Below are positions 53,468 through 62,533 of a stretch of 64,000 nt of DNA, piece by piece (position 1 is the first letter of the stretch; every line of letters starts with the position of its first letter). The position numbers were made by a program, and so were the translations under genes. Under the pieces are notes generated by a model. It saw only the letters and a program-made list of their open reading frames with translations, did not search any database and had not been told where the DNA came from. The stretch comes from Alphaproteobacteria bacterium (GTDB taxonomy: Bacteria > Myxococcota_A > UBA796 > GCA-2862545): NCBI GenBank assembly GCA_020632955.1, contig JACKEO010000002.1, positions 62,001 through 126,000 of the forward strand. The letters are read 5' to 3'.

Positions 53468-54996
53468 GGCGTGGCGAGGGGGTCCGGGTAGAGATCCTCG
53501 TCGAGGAAGGCCCCGTGCGCGGGCAGCTCGCGACCGGCCCCGGCGGCGCTCGCGTCCATCGCGGCGGCGTGGAGGGCCAGGAGGGCGGCGGCGCGATCGC
53601 CGGCCGACCGCCCGCAGGTGTCGGCGCCCGCCGACACGAGATCCCGGTGGCCCGCGGGATCCACCAGCTCGTCCACCAGGGTGGGCGCACCGCCGGCCCC
53701 CCACGCGGCCCAGCCCTCCAGGCGGTAGCCCTGCCAGGTGGCCTCGGGCGTGACGTGGTGGATCACCACGGCCAGATCGGGCTCGGGGGGAGGCCGGCGA
53801 CGGCAGGGCGCCAGGTCGTTGGCCACGATCGGATCCCGGTCGTGACGCACGGCGAGGGCCTTCAGGCGCCGCGCGTCCAGCGTCGGACCGTCGAAGAGGT
53901 CGACCGGTCGTCCGGCCGTGGCCGCCACCACGAGCCCCGGCACGCCCAGGAGCGGCACCGGCACGGCGACATCGACGTCGACCACCCCGGGGCCGCGCAC
54001 GAGCCAGGGCGTGGCGAGGCGATCGAGCGACACGGGGACGGCCGCGTCGGGGTCTCCCGTGAGGCCACCCACGGCGACGACGAGCGGGCGTGCCCCGGCC
54101 GCCTGCTCCGCCGCGGCGACGAGCGCGCCGACCGCCGCGTCCACCGCCGCGAGCCCCGCAGGGTCGTCGAGCTCGACCACGAGGGCGAAGGGTCGCGACG
54201 AGTCGCGCGCGGCGAGCAGGGCACGGGTCGCGTCGACCGCGGCGTCGGCCCCCGCCGGCGCCGGCGCGGCCCGCAGCGCGGCGAGTCCGCGGGCGAGCAG
54301 GAGCCGATCGGCGCCGCGCGGCAGGCCCAGCCCCGCCTCGGGCTCCAGGGTGACGAGGTGCGCGAAGCCCCGGGCGTCGTCGGCCGACCGCCGATCGTCG
54401 CCGCGCAGGACCGCCGCCGTGTCGTGCCCGAGCCAGGCCAGCGCCCGCGCCGTGGCCGGGCCCCGATCGTCGCGGCCGGGCGCGTTCCGACCCCAGAGCA
54501 GGAGCGAGCGCGCGGCCTGCACCGACGGCGAAGGCGCCACCACCGTGTGCAGTCGCGCCGCGCCGGCGGCCAGCGCCTCGAGCTGCGGCGTGTCGGTGCC
54601 CCAGCGTCGTGCGGGGAGCTCGTCCACCAGCACGAGCAGCACGCTGGGCACCTCGGCCGGCGGGGCCGCGCCCAGGGGTGCCGGCACGCGCACCGGCACC
54701 GGCGCCACCAGGTGCGCCAGCACCAGGGCCACGGCGGCGACGACCGCCCCCGCGAGGCCCGCGACGCGCGCGCGCAGGGGGATCACCACCCCGACGAGTG
54801 CCCCCGCCAGGGCGCCGGCGAGCGCGTCGACGACGGCGGCCCAGGCGAAGGTGGAGGGATGGGGCGTGGCCATGCCGCCCACGAGGGTGAACGCCTCGAC
54901 CCATCCCGCGAGGGCGCCCAGCGCCGCTCCGAGACCTGCACCGATCGCCACGCTCGCTGCGCGCACCGAGCCTCCTGCCGCCCACCCGAGTAACAT
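53464..54996 (-). CDS. Membrane protein with degenerate sulfatase/alkaline phosphatase-superfamily domain
   Basis: 510 residues. About three or four Ala/Gly-rich membrane segments in the first 110 residues (ASVAIGAGLGAALGALAGWV, VDALAGALAGALVGVVIPL, LAGAVVAAVALVLAHLVAP). The outer part begins VPSVLLVLVDELPARRWG, like sulfatases (Asp metal ligand), followed by TPQLEALAAGA and SPSVQAARSLLLWG at the place of the CxPSRxxLLTG motif. The catalytic Cys/Ser context and later His ligands are not clear, so it may be inactive or a phosphoglycan transferase-like enzyme. It ends in GTG overlap with the glycosyltransferase and is divergent from the ABC genes. The start is not certain. Confidence 0.7.
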   Translation of the reverse strand: MLLGWAAGGSVRAASVAIGAGLGAALGALAGWVEAFTLVGGMATPHPSTFAWAAVVDALAGALAGALVGVVIPLRARVAGLAGAVVAAVALVLAHLVAPVPVRVPAPLGAAPPAEVPSVLLVLVDELPARRWGTDTPQLEALAAGAARLHTVVAPSPSVQAARSLLLWGRNAPGRDDRGPATARALAWLGHDTAAVLRGDDRRSADDARGFAHLVTLEPEAGLGLPRGADRLLLARGLAALRAAPAPAGADAAVDATRALLAARDSSRPFALVVELDDPAGLAAVDAAVGALVAAAEQAAGARPLVVAVGGLTGDPDAAVPVSLDRLATPWLVRGPGVVDVDVAVPVPLLGVPGLVVAATAGRPVDLFDGPTLDARRLKALAVRHDRDPIVANDLAPCRRRPPPEPDLAVVIHHVTPEATWQGYRLEGWAAWGAGGAPTLVDELVDPAGHRDLVSAGADTCGRSAGDRAAALLALHAAAMDASAAGAGRELPAHGAFLDEDLYPDPLATP

Positions 54997-55030
54997 CGCA
55001 GCACGCCGTCCCGACGGCGGCGGAGTTCGC

Positions 55031-55774
55031 GTGATCGACGTCCAGGACCTGGTGAAGCGCTACCGCACGCCCTTCCGCGGCACGATCACCGCCGTCGACC
55101 ACCTCTCCTTCAAGGTGGAGCCCGGGGAGGTCTACGGTCTCCTGGGTCCGAACGGCGCCGGGAAGACCACCACCCTGCGGGTGCTCTCCACGTTGGTGCG
55201 CCCCGACGAGGGCACCATCCGCGTGGACGGCGTGGACGTGCGGCGCCATCCCCTGGAGGCCCGCGGCCACCTCGCCTACGTGCCCGCGGAGGCGGGCCTG
55301 CCGCCCCAGCTGTCTCCTCGCGAGGTGGTCACCCTCTTCGGCGCCATCCAGGGCGTGGCCGACCCGGGGAAGCGCGCCCTCGCCCTGCTCGAGCGCCTGG
55401 ACGCCACGCGCTACCTCGACACCCCGTGCGGCGAGCTCTCCACCGGCATGAAGCGGCGGGTGGTGCTCGCGCGCGCCCTGGTGCACGAACCCCAGGTGCT
55501 GCTGCTCGACGAGCCCACCGACGGCCTCGACGTGCTCGGCCGTCGCGACGTGTTGGCGCTGGTGCGGGAGCAGGCGGCCGCCGGACGCACCGTGGTGGTG
55601 TCGTCCCACATCATGGTGGAGGTGGAGCGGGTGGTCACCCGGCTGGGCGTGGTGGCCCGGGGACGCCTGGTGGCCGAGGGCACCCTGCCCGAGGTGCTCG
55701 CCGCGGCACAGGCCACGAACCTCGACGACGCCTTCGTGCGCCTGGTCCACGGCGACGAGGACTCCGCCGCGTGA
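55031..55774 (+). CDS. ABC-2 type exporter ATP-binding protein
   Basis: 247 residues, GTG start. Walker A GLLGPNGAGKTTT (residues about 37-49), signature LSTGMKRRV, Walker B VLLLDEPTDGLD, and the switch His in VVVSSHIMVEVE. The layout fits the NatA/CcmA-like group that powers export by ABC-2 permeases. It overlaps the permease gene by 4 nt (GTGA). Likely partner permeases are the products of 55771-56724 and the N-terminal part of 58494-60128. Confidence 0.92.
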   Translation: MIDVQDLVKRYRTPFRGTITAVDHLSFKVEPGEVYGLLGPNGAGKTTTLRVLSTLVRPDEGTIRVDGVDVRRHPLEARGHLAYVPAEAGLPPQLSPREVVTLFGAIQGVADPGKRALALLERLDATRYLDTPCGELSTGMKRRVVLARALVHEPQVLLLDEPTDGLDVLGRRDVLALVREQAAAGRTVVVSSHIMVEVERVVTRLGVVARGRLVAEGTLPEVLAAAQATNLDDAFVRLVHGDEDSAA

Positions 55775-56724
55775 ACGCCCTGCGCGCCCTCGTGCTCCTC
55801 ACCCTCGACGGGATCCGGCGCCTGCTGCGCGAGGGCATCGTGCTGCGCTCGCTCACCTTCCCGGTGGTGCTCGCCCTCTTCGCGGTGGGCGGCACCGTGA
55901 TCGCGGTGCTCCTGCTGCAGCCCCCGCCCCGGCTGGCGATCCCCCCCGCGCTGGACGCCAGCCCGCTCGCCGCCGACGTGCGCGCCGACGACTGGGAGGT
56001 GCTGGTCACCGACACCCCCGAGGAGGCCGTCGTGGACGGCACGGCGGCCCTCGCCACCGACGGCACCACCCTCTGGATCGGCGCCGGAGGCCACCCGCCC
56101 CTGCGCCTCGAGGCCATCGTCCGCACCCACCTGCAGACCCGCTGGCGGCCGGTGCAGCCCCCCAAGCGCCGCGCCGCCGAGATCCAGGAGTCGGAGGCCC
56201 CCCGCCAGCTCGCCGTCTTCATCGGTGCGCTGTTCGCGCTGTACGGCGTGGTCTTCGGCGCCGGCTCGGTGGCGCGCGACCGCGACGAGGGCACCCTCGA
56301 CGCCGAGCTGTCCACCGCCGTCCCCCACGTGGTGCACGGCCTGGCACGCTGGCTCGCGGGCAGCCTCGTGCTGGGCGGCTTCTACGGCCTGTCCGTGGCC
56401 CTGGTCGACGCGATCATGGGCGTGCAGGACGCCCTGCAGCTCGCGCTGGCGGGACTCGCGTCGTGCGCCGCGTCCACCGCGGTGGGGCTGGGGGTGATCG
56501 GGCGCGCCGGACTGGACCGCGGCTTCGCCGGTCCGATGTCCGCCGGGCTGGTGGCGGTGTTCTCGGTGCTCTCGGCCGGGCTCGCAGACCGGGCGGCAGG
56601 CGCGTACCTGCCCATCGCCTCCCTCGTGGTGCGCGACGCCTCCTGGCCGATCCCCCTCGGCGTGGCCTGCGCCATGGGGATCGTGGCCTCCCTCGCCTTC
56701 GCGCGACGCACCGCCGTGAGCTGA
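55771..56724 (+). CDS. ABC-2 type transporter permease (NatB-like)
   Basis: 317 residues. GTG overlaps the ATPase stop. An early membrane segment (LTFPVVLALFAVGGTVIAVLLL, residues 28-49), a soluble periplasmic part of about 100 residues, then five hydrophobic segments from residue 150 on (LAVFIGALFALYGVVFGAGSVA, LVLGGFYGLSVALVDAIMG, IPLGVACAMGIVASLAF). RDRDEGTLDAEL matches the ERExGTL loop of ABC-2 permeases. Substrate unknown. Confidence 0.85.
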   Translation: MNALRALVLLTLDGIRRLLREGIVLRSLTFPVVLALFAVGGTVIAVLLLQPPPRLAIPPALDASPLAADVRADDWEVLVTDTPEEAVVDGTAALATDGTTLWIGAGGHPPLRLEAIVRTHLQTRWRPVQPPKRRAAEIQESEAPRQLAVFIGALFALYGVVFGAGSVARDRDEGTLDAELSTAVPHVVHGLARWLAGSLVLGGFYGLSVALVDAIMGVQDALQLALAGLASCAASTAVGLGVIGRAGLDRGFAGPMSAGLVAVFSVLSAGLADRAAGAYLPIASLVVRDASWPIPLGVACAMGIVASLAFARRTAVS

Positions 56725-56764
56725 TTCCGGGCGTTCGTCCGGACGGGTGTTACGCCTCGTGACA

Positions 56765-56782
56765 ACGACCCGGGGGGGTCGT
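56765..56782 (+). promoter_or_regulatory. Hairpin immediately upstream of the 56795 ribosome binding site
   Basis: ACGACCC (56765-56771) and GGGTCGT (56776-56782) form a 7-bp stem with a GGGG loop, directly before GGGGAGGT, the ribosome binding site of the lipoprotein gene. It could act as a terminator of the permease transcript or tune translation. Confidence 0.35.
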
Positions 56783-56794
56783 GGGGAGGTCCAC

Positions 56795-57628
56795 ATGCGT
56801 CCGTTCGTCATCCTCGTCGCACTCGCGGCCTGCGGCACCGCGCCCGAAGCCGACACCACCTCCACGCCGGAGGCCACGCCCACGCTGGAGGCGGCCCCGC
56901 CCGCCACGCTCGACCTGAGCGCGGAGGCGCCGGCCACGCAGGCGCGCATCGCCATCCCCACCCTCACCGAGACGCAGCTCGCGCTCGACGCGGCCGGGCT
57001 CCAGGCGAAGCTGTCGGAGGTGGGCGTCGGCGGCACCTTCGACCTCACGAAGACCGAGCCCGACCGCGTGGCCGTGCGCATCGGCGTGCAGCTCGCGCAC
57101 CTGTCGCTCCACGCGCTGGATCTGCCCACGCCCGACCTGATCGCCCGCCTGCAGCAGGTCGAGGACGGCCTCGTCCTCCTCGGCCTGTCCGACGACGTGG
57201 TCGACGAGGTGAAGCAGCTCATCGAGGAGCTGAAGGCCGGGTCGATCACGCGCGAGCAGGTGGTGCAGCGCCTCGACCAGTTCTCCGCGCACGGCGTCGA
57301 GGCGCTCCGCTTCGAGGGCTACGACGACGTCGTGCCGCTCATCCAGGCAGGCGTCTGGCTCGAGGGCGTCCACCTCGTGTCGCTGGCCGCGCTCAGCGCC
57401 GACAACGTCGCGGCCGGCCAGACGGTGCTGAAGCAGCCCGGCGTGGTGGCGGCCTTCCGCGTCCACGCCGAGAAGATGTTCGAGTCGGGCTGGGTCGAGT
57501 CCGAGATCGTGAACCTGCTGCGCTTCCGCCTCGCGCAGCTCGAGCTCGCCGCCAACACCGAGTCCTGGAGCCGCACCGAGCTCGAGGCCGTCCAGGGCGC
57601 CACGAGCGCGATCCTCGAGAAGCTCTAG
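56795..57628 (+). CDS. Helical lipoprotein of unknown function
   Basis: 277 residues, ATG with GGGGAGGT 5 nt upstream. Lipoprotein signal MRPFVILVALAAC (Cys13), Thr/Pro/Glu linker, then a mostly alpha-helical body (residues 55-277) with regular amphipathic helices (LAHLSLHALDLPTPDLIARLQQ, VVDEVKQLIEELKAGSITREQVVQRL). No family recognised. It lies between the two permease genes and its stop overlaps the convergent membrane-protein stop by 4 nt. Confidence 0.8.
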   Translation: MRPFVILVALAACGTAPEADTTSTPEATPTLEAAPPATLDLSAEAPATQARIAIPTLTETQLALDAAGLQAKLSEVGVGGTFDLTKTEPDRVAVRIGVQLAHLSLHALDLPTPDLIARLQQVEDGLVLLGLSDDVVDEVKQLIEELKAGSITREQVVQRLDQFSAHGVEALRFEGYDDVVPLIQAGVWLEGVHLVSLAALSADNVAAGQTVLKQPGVVAAFRVHAEKMFESGWVESEIVNLLRFRLAQLELAANTESWSRTELEAVQGATSAILEKL

Positions 57629-58371
57629 GTCGTCCCGGTCGTCGGGGGCGGCCCTGCCGCCTCCGCGCCCGAGCCCAGCAGCCGGCGCGTGGTGATCACG
57701 TGGCCGGCCAGCGCGCCGCCCACGCACACCGACACGATCCAGGCGTAGGGCGCGTGCAGGGCCAGCAGGAGCGGCGGATCGGCCCCGAAGCTCCACGGGA
57801 GCGGCAGGGGTGCGCTGAGCAGCGCGACCCGGACGACGTTCGCCAGCAGCGCGAGGCCCACCAGGTTCGCCGCCCAGGCCACGCCGTGCCCCGGCCACCG
57901 CCACAGCCAGACCGCCGCGACGACGGACACCAGCCCGGTGACCACGTCGAGGTTCTGGCCCGACCAGGTCATGTGCACGGGCACCGTCCCCTCCTCCGCC
58001 CAGGCGTGGAGCACCAGCTCCAGCGGCAGCCGGAAGGCCTGGAAGCCCACCAGCGCCGCCAGCGGCACCCCGCGCGCCCAGCGTCCTCCCTCGGCCGACA
58101 GCCCGAGCGCCAGCGCGCTGCCCAGGCACAGCAGCAGGAAGGCGGCCATCGTGGGCGGCGCGATCCCCACCAGCCCGGCGGCTGGAAGCGCGGCGGTGAG
58201 GGCCAGCCACACGCCGGCGATCGTCCCCGCGCGGAGGGCCGCGGGCCGTCGCAGCGCCGGCGCCCGGACGAAGACCGCCGCGCCCACGCCACAGGCCACG
58301 ACCAGCCCCACGACGGCCACGAAGGCGAGGAGGGACGGGGTCCCGGCGGGATGGAAGGGGAGGTCCTGCAT
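57625..58371 (-). CDS. Multi-pass membrane protein of unknown function
   Basis: 248 residues from ATG 58371 (GGATGGGG upstream). Six to seven hydrophobic segments (LLAFVAVVGLVVACGVGAAVF, AAFLLLCLGSALALGL, VVTGLVSVVAAVWLW, VAWAANLVGLALLANVVRVALL). The central loop FQAFRLPLELVLHAWAEEG and HMTWSGQNLDVVTG is the best handle for a homology search; I recall such a loop in small uncharacterised membrane families but cannot name one. Convergent with the lipoprotein gene and divergent from the permease-protease gene. Confidence 0.75.
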   Translation of the reverse strand: MQDLPFHPAGTPSLLAFVAVVGLVVACGVGAAVFVRAPALRRPAALRAGTIAGVWLALTAALPAAGLVGIAPPTMAAFLLLCLGSALALGLSAEGGRWARGVPLAALVGFQAFRLPLELVLHAWAEEGTVPVHMTWSGQNLDVVTGLVSVVAAVWLWRWPGHGVAWAANLVGLALLANVVRVALLSAPLPLPWSFGADPPLLLALHAPYAWIVSVCVGGALAGHVITTRRLLGSGAEAAGPPPTTGTT

Positions 58372-58493
58372 GCCCCATCCTCTCGCCGTGGCGCCGCGCA
58401 CGTCCCGCCACAGGGGGCTGCGGGGTCCCCGGCGGCCACGCGCTGCGCGGCCCGCGCGTCCCCGTGCGATACAGGGACCACCCCGGAGGATCG

Positions 58494-60128
58494 GTGCGGC
58501 TCCGACCCGTGCTCGCCATCGCCTGGCGCGACCTGCGCATCGAGTTCAAGGGACGCCGCGCGGCCCTGCTCCCCGGCGTGGCGGCCTTCGTGCTCGGGCC
58601 GCTCGCGGTCGCGCCGTCGAGCGAGGACCTCACGGGTCCCACCGAGATCCCCGTGGCCGGAGACGTGCCCGAGGACGTGCGCGCGCTCCCGCAGGTGGTG
58701 GAGGTGGACGACGGCAAGGCGGTGTGGTTCCGGGCCGCGAGCCCCGAGGCGCCCCAGCTCCAGCTGCTCACCGCGCGCGTGCCCACCGCGATCCGGGACG
58801 CGCTGGACGCCGGCGACACCCACACGCCCGTCGTCACCCACCGGCCCGAGCCGCTGGAGGTCCCGAACCGCTCCCTGTTCCTGGCGCTCATCGCGGCCAG
58901 CATGCTCACGGGCTCGCTGGCCCAGTCCATCCCCGGGGAGCGCTCCCAGGGCACCCTGGAGGCCCTGCTCACCGCCGCCGTCACGCGGTCCGAGCTCGTG
59001 ATCGGCAAGTGGCTGGCGTGGGGCGGCGCCGGCGGCGTGGCGGCCCTCGCCGCCTCCCTGGTCACGGTGCTGCTCGGCCGTCAGGCGCTCGGCCTGTGGG
59101 TGCTGGCGGTGCCCTGGGTGGCGCTGGGCACCGTGGCGCTGGGCTTCTTCCTGGTGCGGAAGGCCAACGACGTGGTGGGCGGCGCCACGGTGGCCATCCG
59201 GATGCTCCCCGTGGCCCTCACCGTGCTGGGCATGACGGCGTGGTACCTCGGCGGGTCGAGTCCGTGGCTCGGAGCCAGCATCCCGCTCGGCGGCGTGCTG
59301 GTGGCGGCAGGCGACGTGTGGGAGGGCGTGGGACCCACGGCCTGGGCGATCGCCGTGACGGGCGGCAGCTCCCTGGCCCTGGTGGGGGCCACGGCCCGCG
59401 ATCTCGAGGCCGGCGAGCGCACGGTGCAGGAGGCGGGGCTGGCCGGCGCCTTCCTCGCCTCCGGCACGGCGGCCGTGGGCTGGTGGTGCTCGATCCTGGG
59501 CGCCTTCATCTGGGCGGCCGGACGGGCCCCGGAGCGCACCGCCTCCATCTCGCCCGCGTCCGGCGTGTGGGCGGGCGGGCTCTGTCTCGCGGCGATCGCC
59601 GGCGTGCGCGTCGCACGGGATCCTCGCGCGGAGCGCATCCTCGGACCCTGGCAGCCCGGTGTGCGCTGGCTGGCGGCCGTGCTGGTGGTGCCCGTGATCG
59701 TGGCCGCTCCCGCGCTCGCCGCCCTGGCCCCCGACCTGGCCTCGCCGGTGCTCGTCGCCGGACGGGAGCGCATGCTCGCCGCGCTGCAGCCCACCTCCGC
59801 GGGTCCTGCCGGCCTGCTGCTGGTGGTGCTGGCCCAGGAGGTGCTGTTCCGGGGGTGGGTGCAGAAGCAGGCCGGCAGCCTCGCGGGGGCCGTGCTGTTC
59901 GCGGTGGTGGTGACCCCCTTCGATCCGGCGGTGGGCCTCGCGCTGGGGCTGGCGCTGGGCCTGCTCGTGGACGTGGCGCAGGGGGCCGTGGTGGTGGCCG
60001 TCGCCGCGCGCCTCGTGGCGGCCGCCCTGCCCTGGTCCACCACGGATCCCTGGACGGCCGGCGTCCTCGCCGCATCCGCGGTGCTCGTGCTCCTCGCGCT
60101 GCGCCGGGCCGACACGGCCCCGGCGTGA
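58494..60128 (+). CDS. ABC-2 permease fused to CPBP intramembrane metalloprotease
   Basis: 544 residues from GTG 58494, with GGAGGA 3-4 nt upstream. N-terminal about 370 residues are an ABC-2 permease (AIAWRDLRIEFKGRRAALLP, IPGERSQGTLEALLTAAVTRSELVIGKW with the ERxxGTLE loop). The last about 170 residues are a CPBP/Rce1-type membrane protease: QEVLFRGWVQKQAG, then VTPFDPAVGLALGLALGL. The usual EExxxR is QExxFR here. Such permease-CPBP fusions are known beside NatA-like ATPases. It overlaps the methyltransferase gene by 4 nt. It probably works with the ATPase at 55031; substrate unknown. Confidence 0.83.
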   Translation: MRLRPVLAIAWRDLRIEFKGRRAALLPGVAAFVLGPLAVAPSSEDLTGPTEIPVAGDVPEDVRALPQVVEVDDGKAVWFRAASPEAPQLQLLTARVPTAIRDALDAGDTHTPVVTHRPEPLEVPNRSLFLALIAASMLTGSLAQSIPGERSQGTLEALLTAAVTRSELVIGKWLAWGGAGGVAALAASLVTVLLGRQALGLWVLAVPWVALGTVALGFFLVRKANDVVGGATVAIRMLPVALTVLGMTAWYLGGSSPWLGASIPLGGVLVAAGDVWEGVGPTAWAIAVTGGSSLALVGATARDLEAGERTVQEAGLAGAFLASGTAAVGWWCSILGAFIWAAGRAPERTASISPASGVWAGGLCLAAIAGVRVARDPRAERILGPWQPGVRWLAAVLVVPVIVAAPALAALAPDLASPVLVAGRERMLAALQPTSAGPAGLLLVVLAQEVLFRGWVQKQAGSLAGAVLFAVVVTPFDPAVGLALGLALGLLVDVAQGAVVVAVAARLVAAALPWSTTDPWTAGVLAASAVLVLLALRRADTAPA

Positions 60129-60964
60129 TCGTCCTCGACGGCGCGCTGGGCACGCTGCTGGCCGCGCGGGGCGTGCCCGCGCCGCCCCCCGCCTGGAGCG
60201 CTGCGGCGGTGCGCAGCCACCCCGAGGTGCTCCGCGACATCCACCGCGCCTACGCCGCGGCCGGCGCGCAGGTGCACACCGCCGCCACCTTCCGCACCAC
60301 CCCCCGCGCGGTGGGCGCCGACGCCTGGCCCCTGACCCGGGACGCGGTGGCCCTGGCGCGGGAGGCGGTGCCCGCGGACCACCGCGTGGCGGGGAGCCTG
60401 GCCCCGCTCGAGGACTGCTACCGCCCCGACCTCAGCCCGCCGTCGCCCGGCCCCGAGCACGCCCGCCATGCCGAGCACCTGGCGCGCGCCGGGGTGGACC
60501 TGGTGCTGGTGGAGACCTTCGCGCACGTGGGCGAGGCGCTCGCCGCCACCGAGGCCGCGCTGCGCACCGGCCTGCCCGTGTGGACCGCCCTGTCCCCCGG
60601 CTACCGCGGCGATCTCCTCGATCCCCACGCGCTGGCCGACGGCGCGCGGGCTGCCGCGGCGCTGGGCGCCGAGCGGGTCCTCGTGAACTGCCTGCCGGCG
60701 ATCGGCGCCGCGCCCTTCGTCGCGGCCCTCGCCGCCGTGGGGGTGCCCTGGGGCATCCACGCCAACGCCGGCGCGCCCGAGGACGGCCTGCACCACGGCC
60801 AGCCCGGCGCCGCCGAGGCCTACGGTCGCCTCGCGGCGGGGTGGGCCGCCGCCGGGGCGTCGGTCATCGGCGGGTGCTGTGGCACGGGCCCCGCGCACAT
60901 CGCCTGTGTCACGAGCCTGTCGTCCCCTCAACCGGGCATCGACGACGACCGATACGACGGCTAG
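60125..60964 (+). CDS. mmuM: Homocysteine S-methyltransferase family protein
   Basis: 279 residues, GTG overlapping the permease stop. TIM barrel with IVLDGALGTLLAARG, AATFRTTPRA, LVNCLPAIG (first zinc Cys) and IGGCCGTGPAHI (Cys pair). The three Cys form the zinc site that activates homocysteine. Family members use S-methylmethionine or betaine as methyl donor to make methionine. It is somewhat short for MmuM (about 310), and the donor cannot be read from the sequence. Confidence 0.87.
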   Translation: MIVLDGALGTLLAARGVPAPPPAWSAAAVRSHPEVLRDIHRAYAAAGAQVHTAATFRTTPRAVGADAWPLTRDAVALAREAVPADHRVAGSLAPLEDCYRPDLSPPSPGPEHARHAEHLARAGVDLVLVETFAHVGEALAATEAALRTGLPVWTALSPGYRGDLLDPHALADGARAAAALGAERVLVNCLPAIGAAPFVAALAAVGVPWGIHANAGAPEDGLHHGQPGAAEAYGRLAAGWAAAGASVIGGCCGTGPAHIACVTSLSSPQPGIDDDRYDG

Positions 60965-61000
60965 CATGCCTCCCTGTTCCTCTCGCGTCCGAGGCCCCCC

Positions 61001-61516
61001 TTGCACCACCTCGCGGTCTCCCTCCTGCTCCTCTCGGCCGCGGCGCACGCGGAGGAGGAGCCGCAGGTCGAGATCGCCGCCGACGGCTCGGTGGTGGGCC
61101 GCATCCTGCTCGACGCCACGCCGGCGCAGGTGTCGGGTGTCATCCCGTCGCTGAACGATCCGGCGAACAGCTCGTCGGTCCTCGACGTGCGCCTGGTGCC
61201 CGACGGCGAGTGCACCGGCATCTTCCGCACCACCCGCGGGCTGTGGTCGCCGCTCACCATGCGCACGCGGCTCTGCCCCACCGCCAAGGGCTGGCGCGAG
61301 TACCTCGTCGAGAGCGAGGACTACGACGCCTACGACGTCGAGTGGACGGTCTCCCCTGCCGACGCCGGCCGCACCGAGGTGCGCATGGTGGTGCGCTCCG
61401 AGGTGAACCTCGCGGTGCCCTCCGCCATCGTGCGCGGCAAGACGGTGGTGGGCGTGCGCGAGAGCTTCGCCGCCCTGGTCCGCCGGCTCTTCGGCGCCAA
61501 GGCCGAGAAGCGCTGA
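61001..61516 (+). CDS. Secreted START/SRPBCC-like protein
   Basis: 171 residues from TTG 61001; no other in-frame start gives the signal peptide (LAVSLLLLSAAAHA). The mature 150 residues have the alternating strand and C-terminal long-helix pattern of SRPBCC lipid-binding domains (ILLDATPAQVSGVIPSL, DYDAYDVEWTVSP, EVRMVVRSEVNL, GVRESFAALVRRLF). Probably binds a lipid or hydrophobic ligand in the periplasm. Not in a clear operon; next gene follows after 9 nt. Confidence 0.65.
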   Translation: MHHLAVSLLLLSAAAHAEEEPQVEIAADGSVVGRILLDATPAQVSGVIPSLNDPANSSSVLDVRLVPDGECTGIFRTTRGLWSPLTMRTRLCPTAKGWREYLVESEDYDAYDVEWTVSPADAGRTEVRMVVRSEVNLAVPSAIVRGKTVVGVRESFAALVRRLFGAKAEKR

Positions 61517-61525
61517 CGGTCCGGG

Positions 61526-62533
61526 ATGGCCCGGACCCCCGATCGCCAGGCGGAGGACGTGGGCATGCCGGCCGAGGCCGCGCTGCAGCGCCTGCGCGCC
61601 GCGGACGACCCCGCCCTGGACCGGCTCGCGGCCCTCGTGGTCGACGAGGCGCTGACGCGGTCGGCGGGCGAGCTGATCCGCCCCCCCGAGCTCGCGCGTC
61701 CCCTGGCGGCCGCCGTGCGGGAGGCGGCCGCCTCGGCCAGCCTGCGCGAGGGCCTCGTGCGCCGGATCGACCAGCTCCGCACCGAGGCCGCCGGCACGTC
61801 CACCCGCCTCGCCGACCGCGTGGCGCCGGAGGTGCGCGAGGCCGCAGCCCGCCTGCTCGCCCTGCCCGCCTCCCCCTCGCCCGAGCTCGCCTACCGCCTG
61901 CTGAACCACGAGGCGCTGCGCACGCTGCTCCGCGAGGTCCTCCAGTCCACGCTGGCGCGCTTCGTGGCCGGCGTGCGCTCGGTGGACCAGGGCGCCCTGG
62001 GCGGCCTCGCCGGGCGCGTGGCCAAGCGCGGGCGCGGGCTGCTCGGCGCCGCCGAGGGCATCGTGGGCGCCGTCCGCGGCGAGCTCGAGACCGCCTTCGA
62101 GGGGCGGGTGAAGGACTTCGTGGGGGGCGCCCTGGACGAGGCCGTGCGGGGCGTGTCCACCTGGGTGGCCGACCCCGCCCACGCAGGCCTCGCGGCCGGC
62201 ATGCGCGTGAGCATCCTGGACGTGCTGCTCGACGTGCCGCTGGGCGAGCTCGTCGGGGAGGCCGACGAGATCGGCACCGACGCGGTGGTGGACGCCATGC
62301 TCGACGCGGTCCGCGCCGCGGCCGCGCGCCCCGACCTCGAGGCCGACCTCGCGCGCGCGATGGAGGAGGCGGTGGCGCCCTGGGCCGACGAGCAGCTCCA
62401 GCAGGTGCTCGACGAGCTGGGCCTGGCCTCCGCCGCGCGCCACGGCGGCGAGGCGGTGCTCGCGCCGCTGCTGCGCGAGGTGGCCGCCACCGAGGCCTTC
62501 GCTGCCTGGTGGCGCGAGCTGCACGGCGGATGA
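61526..62533 (+). CDS. Predicted all-helical protein of unknown function
   Basis: 335 residues from ATG 61526; a later ATG at 61565 is possible. No signal peptide or membrane segment. Ala/Arg/Glu/Leu-rich helices throughout (LARPLAAAVREAAASASLREGL, LRTLLREVLQSTLARFVAGV), with a Gly-rich middle (GGLAGRVAKRGRGLLGAAEG). No family recognised. The stop overlaps the ATG of the next gene (ATGA), so the two are coupled. Confidence 0.75.
   Translation: MARTPDRQAEDVGMPAEAALQRLRAADDPALDRLAALVVDEALTRSAGELIRPPELARPLAAAVREAAASASLREGLVRRIDQLRTEAAGTSTRLADRVAPEVREAAARLLALPASPSPELAYRLLNHEALRTLLREVLQSTLARFVAGVRSVDQGALGGLAGRVAKRGRGLLGAAEGIVGAVRGELETAFEGRVKDFVGGALDEAVRGVSTWVADPAHAGLAAGMRVSILDVLLDVPLGELVGEADEIGTDAVVDAMLDAVRAAAARPDLEADLARAMEEAVAPWADEQLQQVLDELGLASAARHGGEAVLAPLLREVAATEAFAAWWRELHGG

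Noticed and set aside
57625..58371. Exosortase/archaeosortase identity for the multi-pass membrane protein
   Set aside because: The Cys-Arg-His catalytic pattern of exosortases was not seen and no sorting-signal protein is adjacent.
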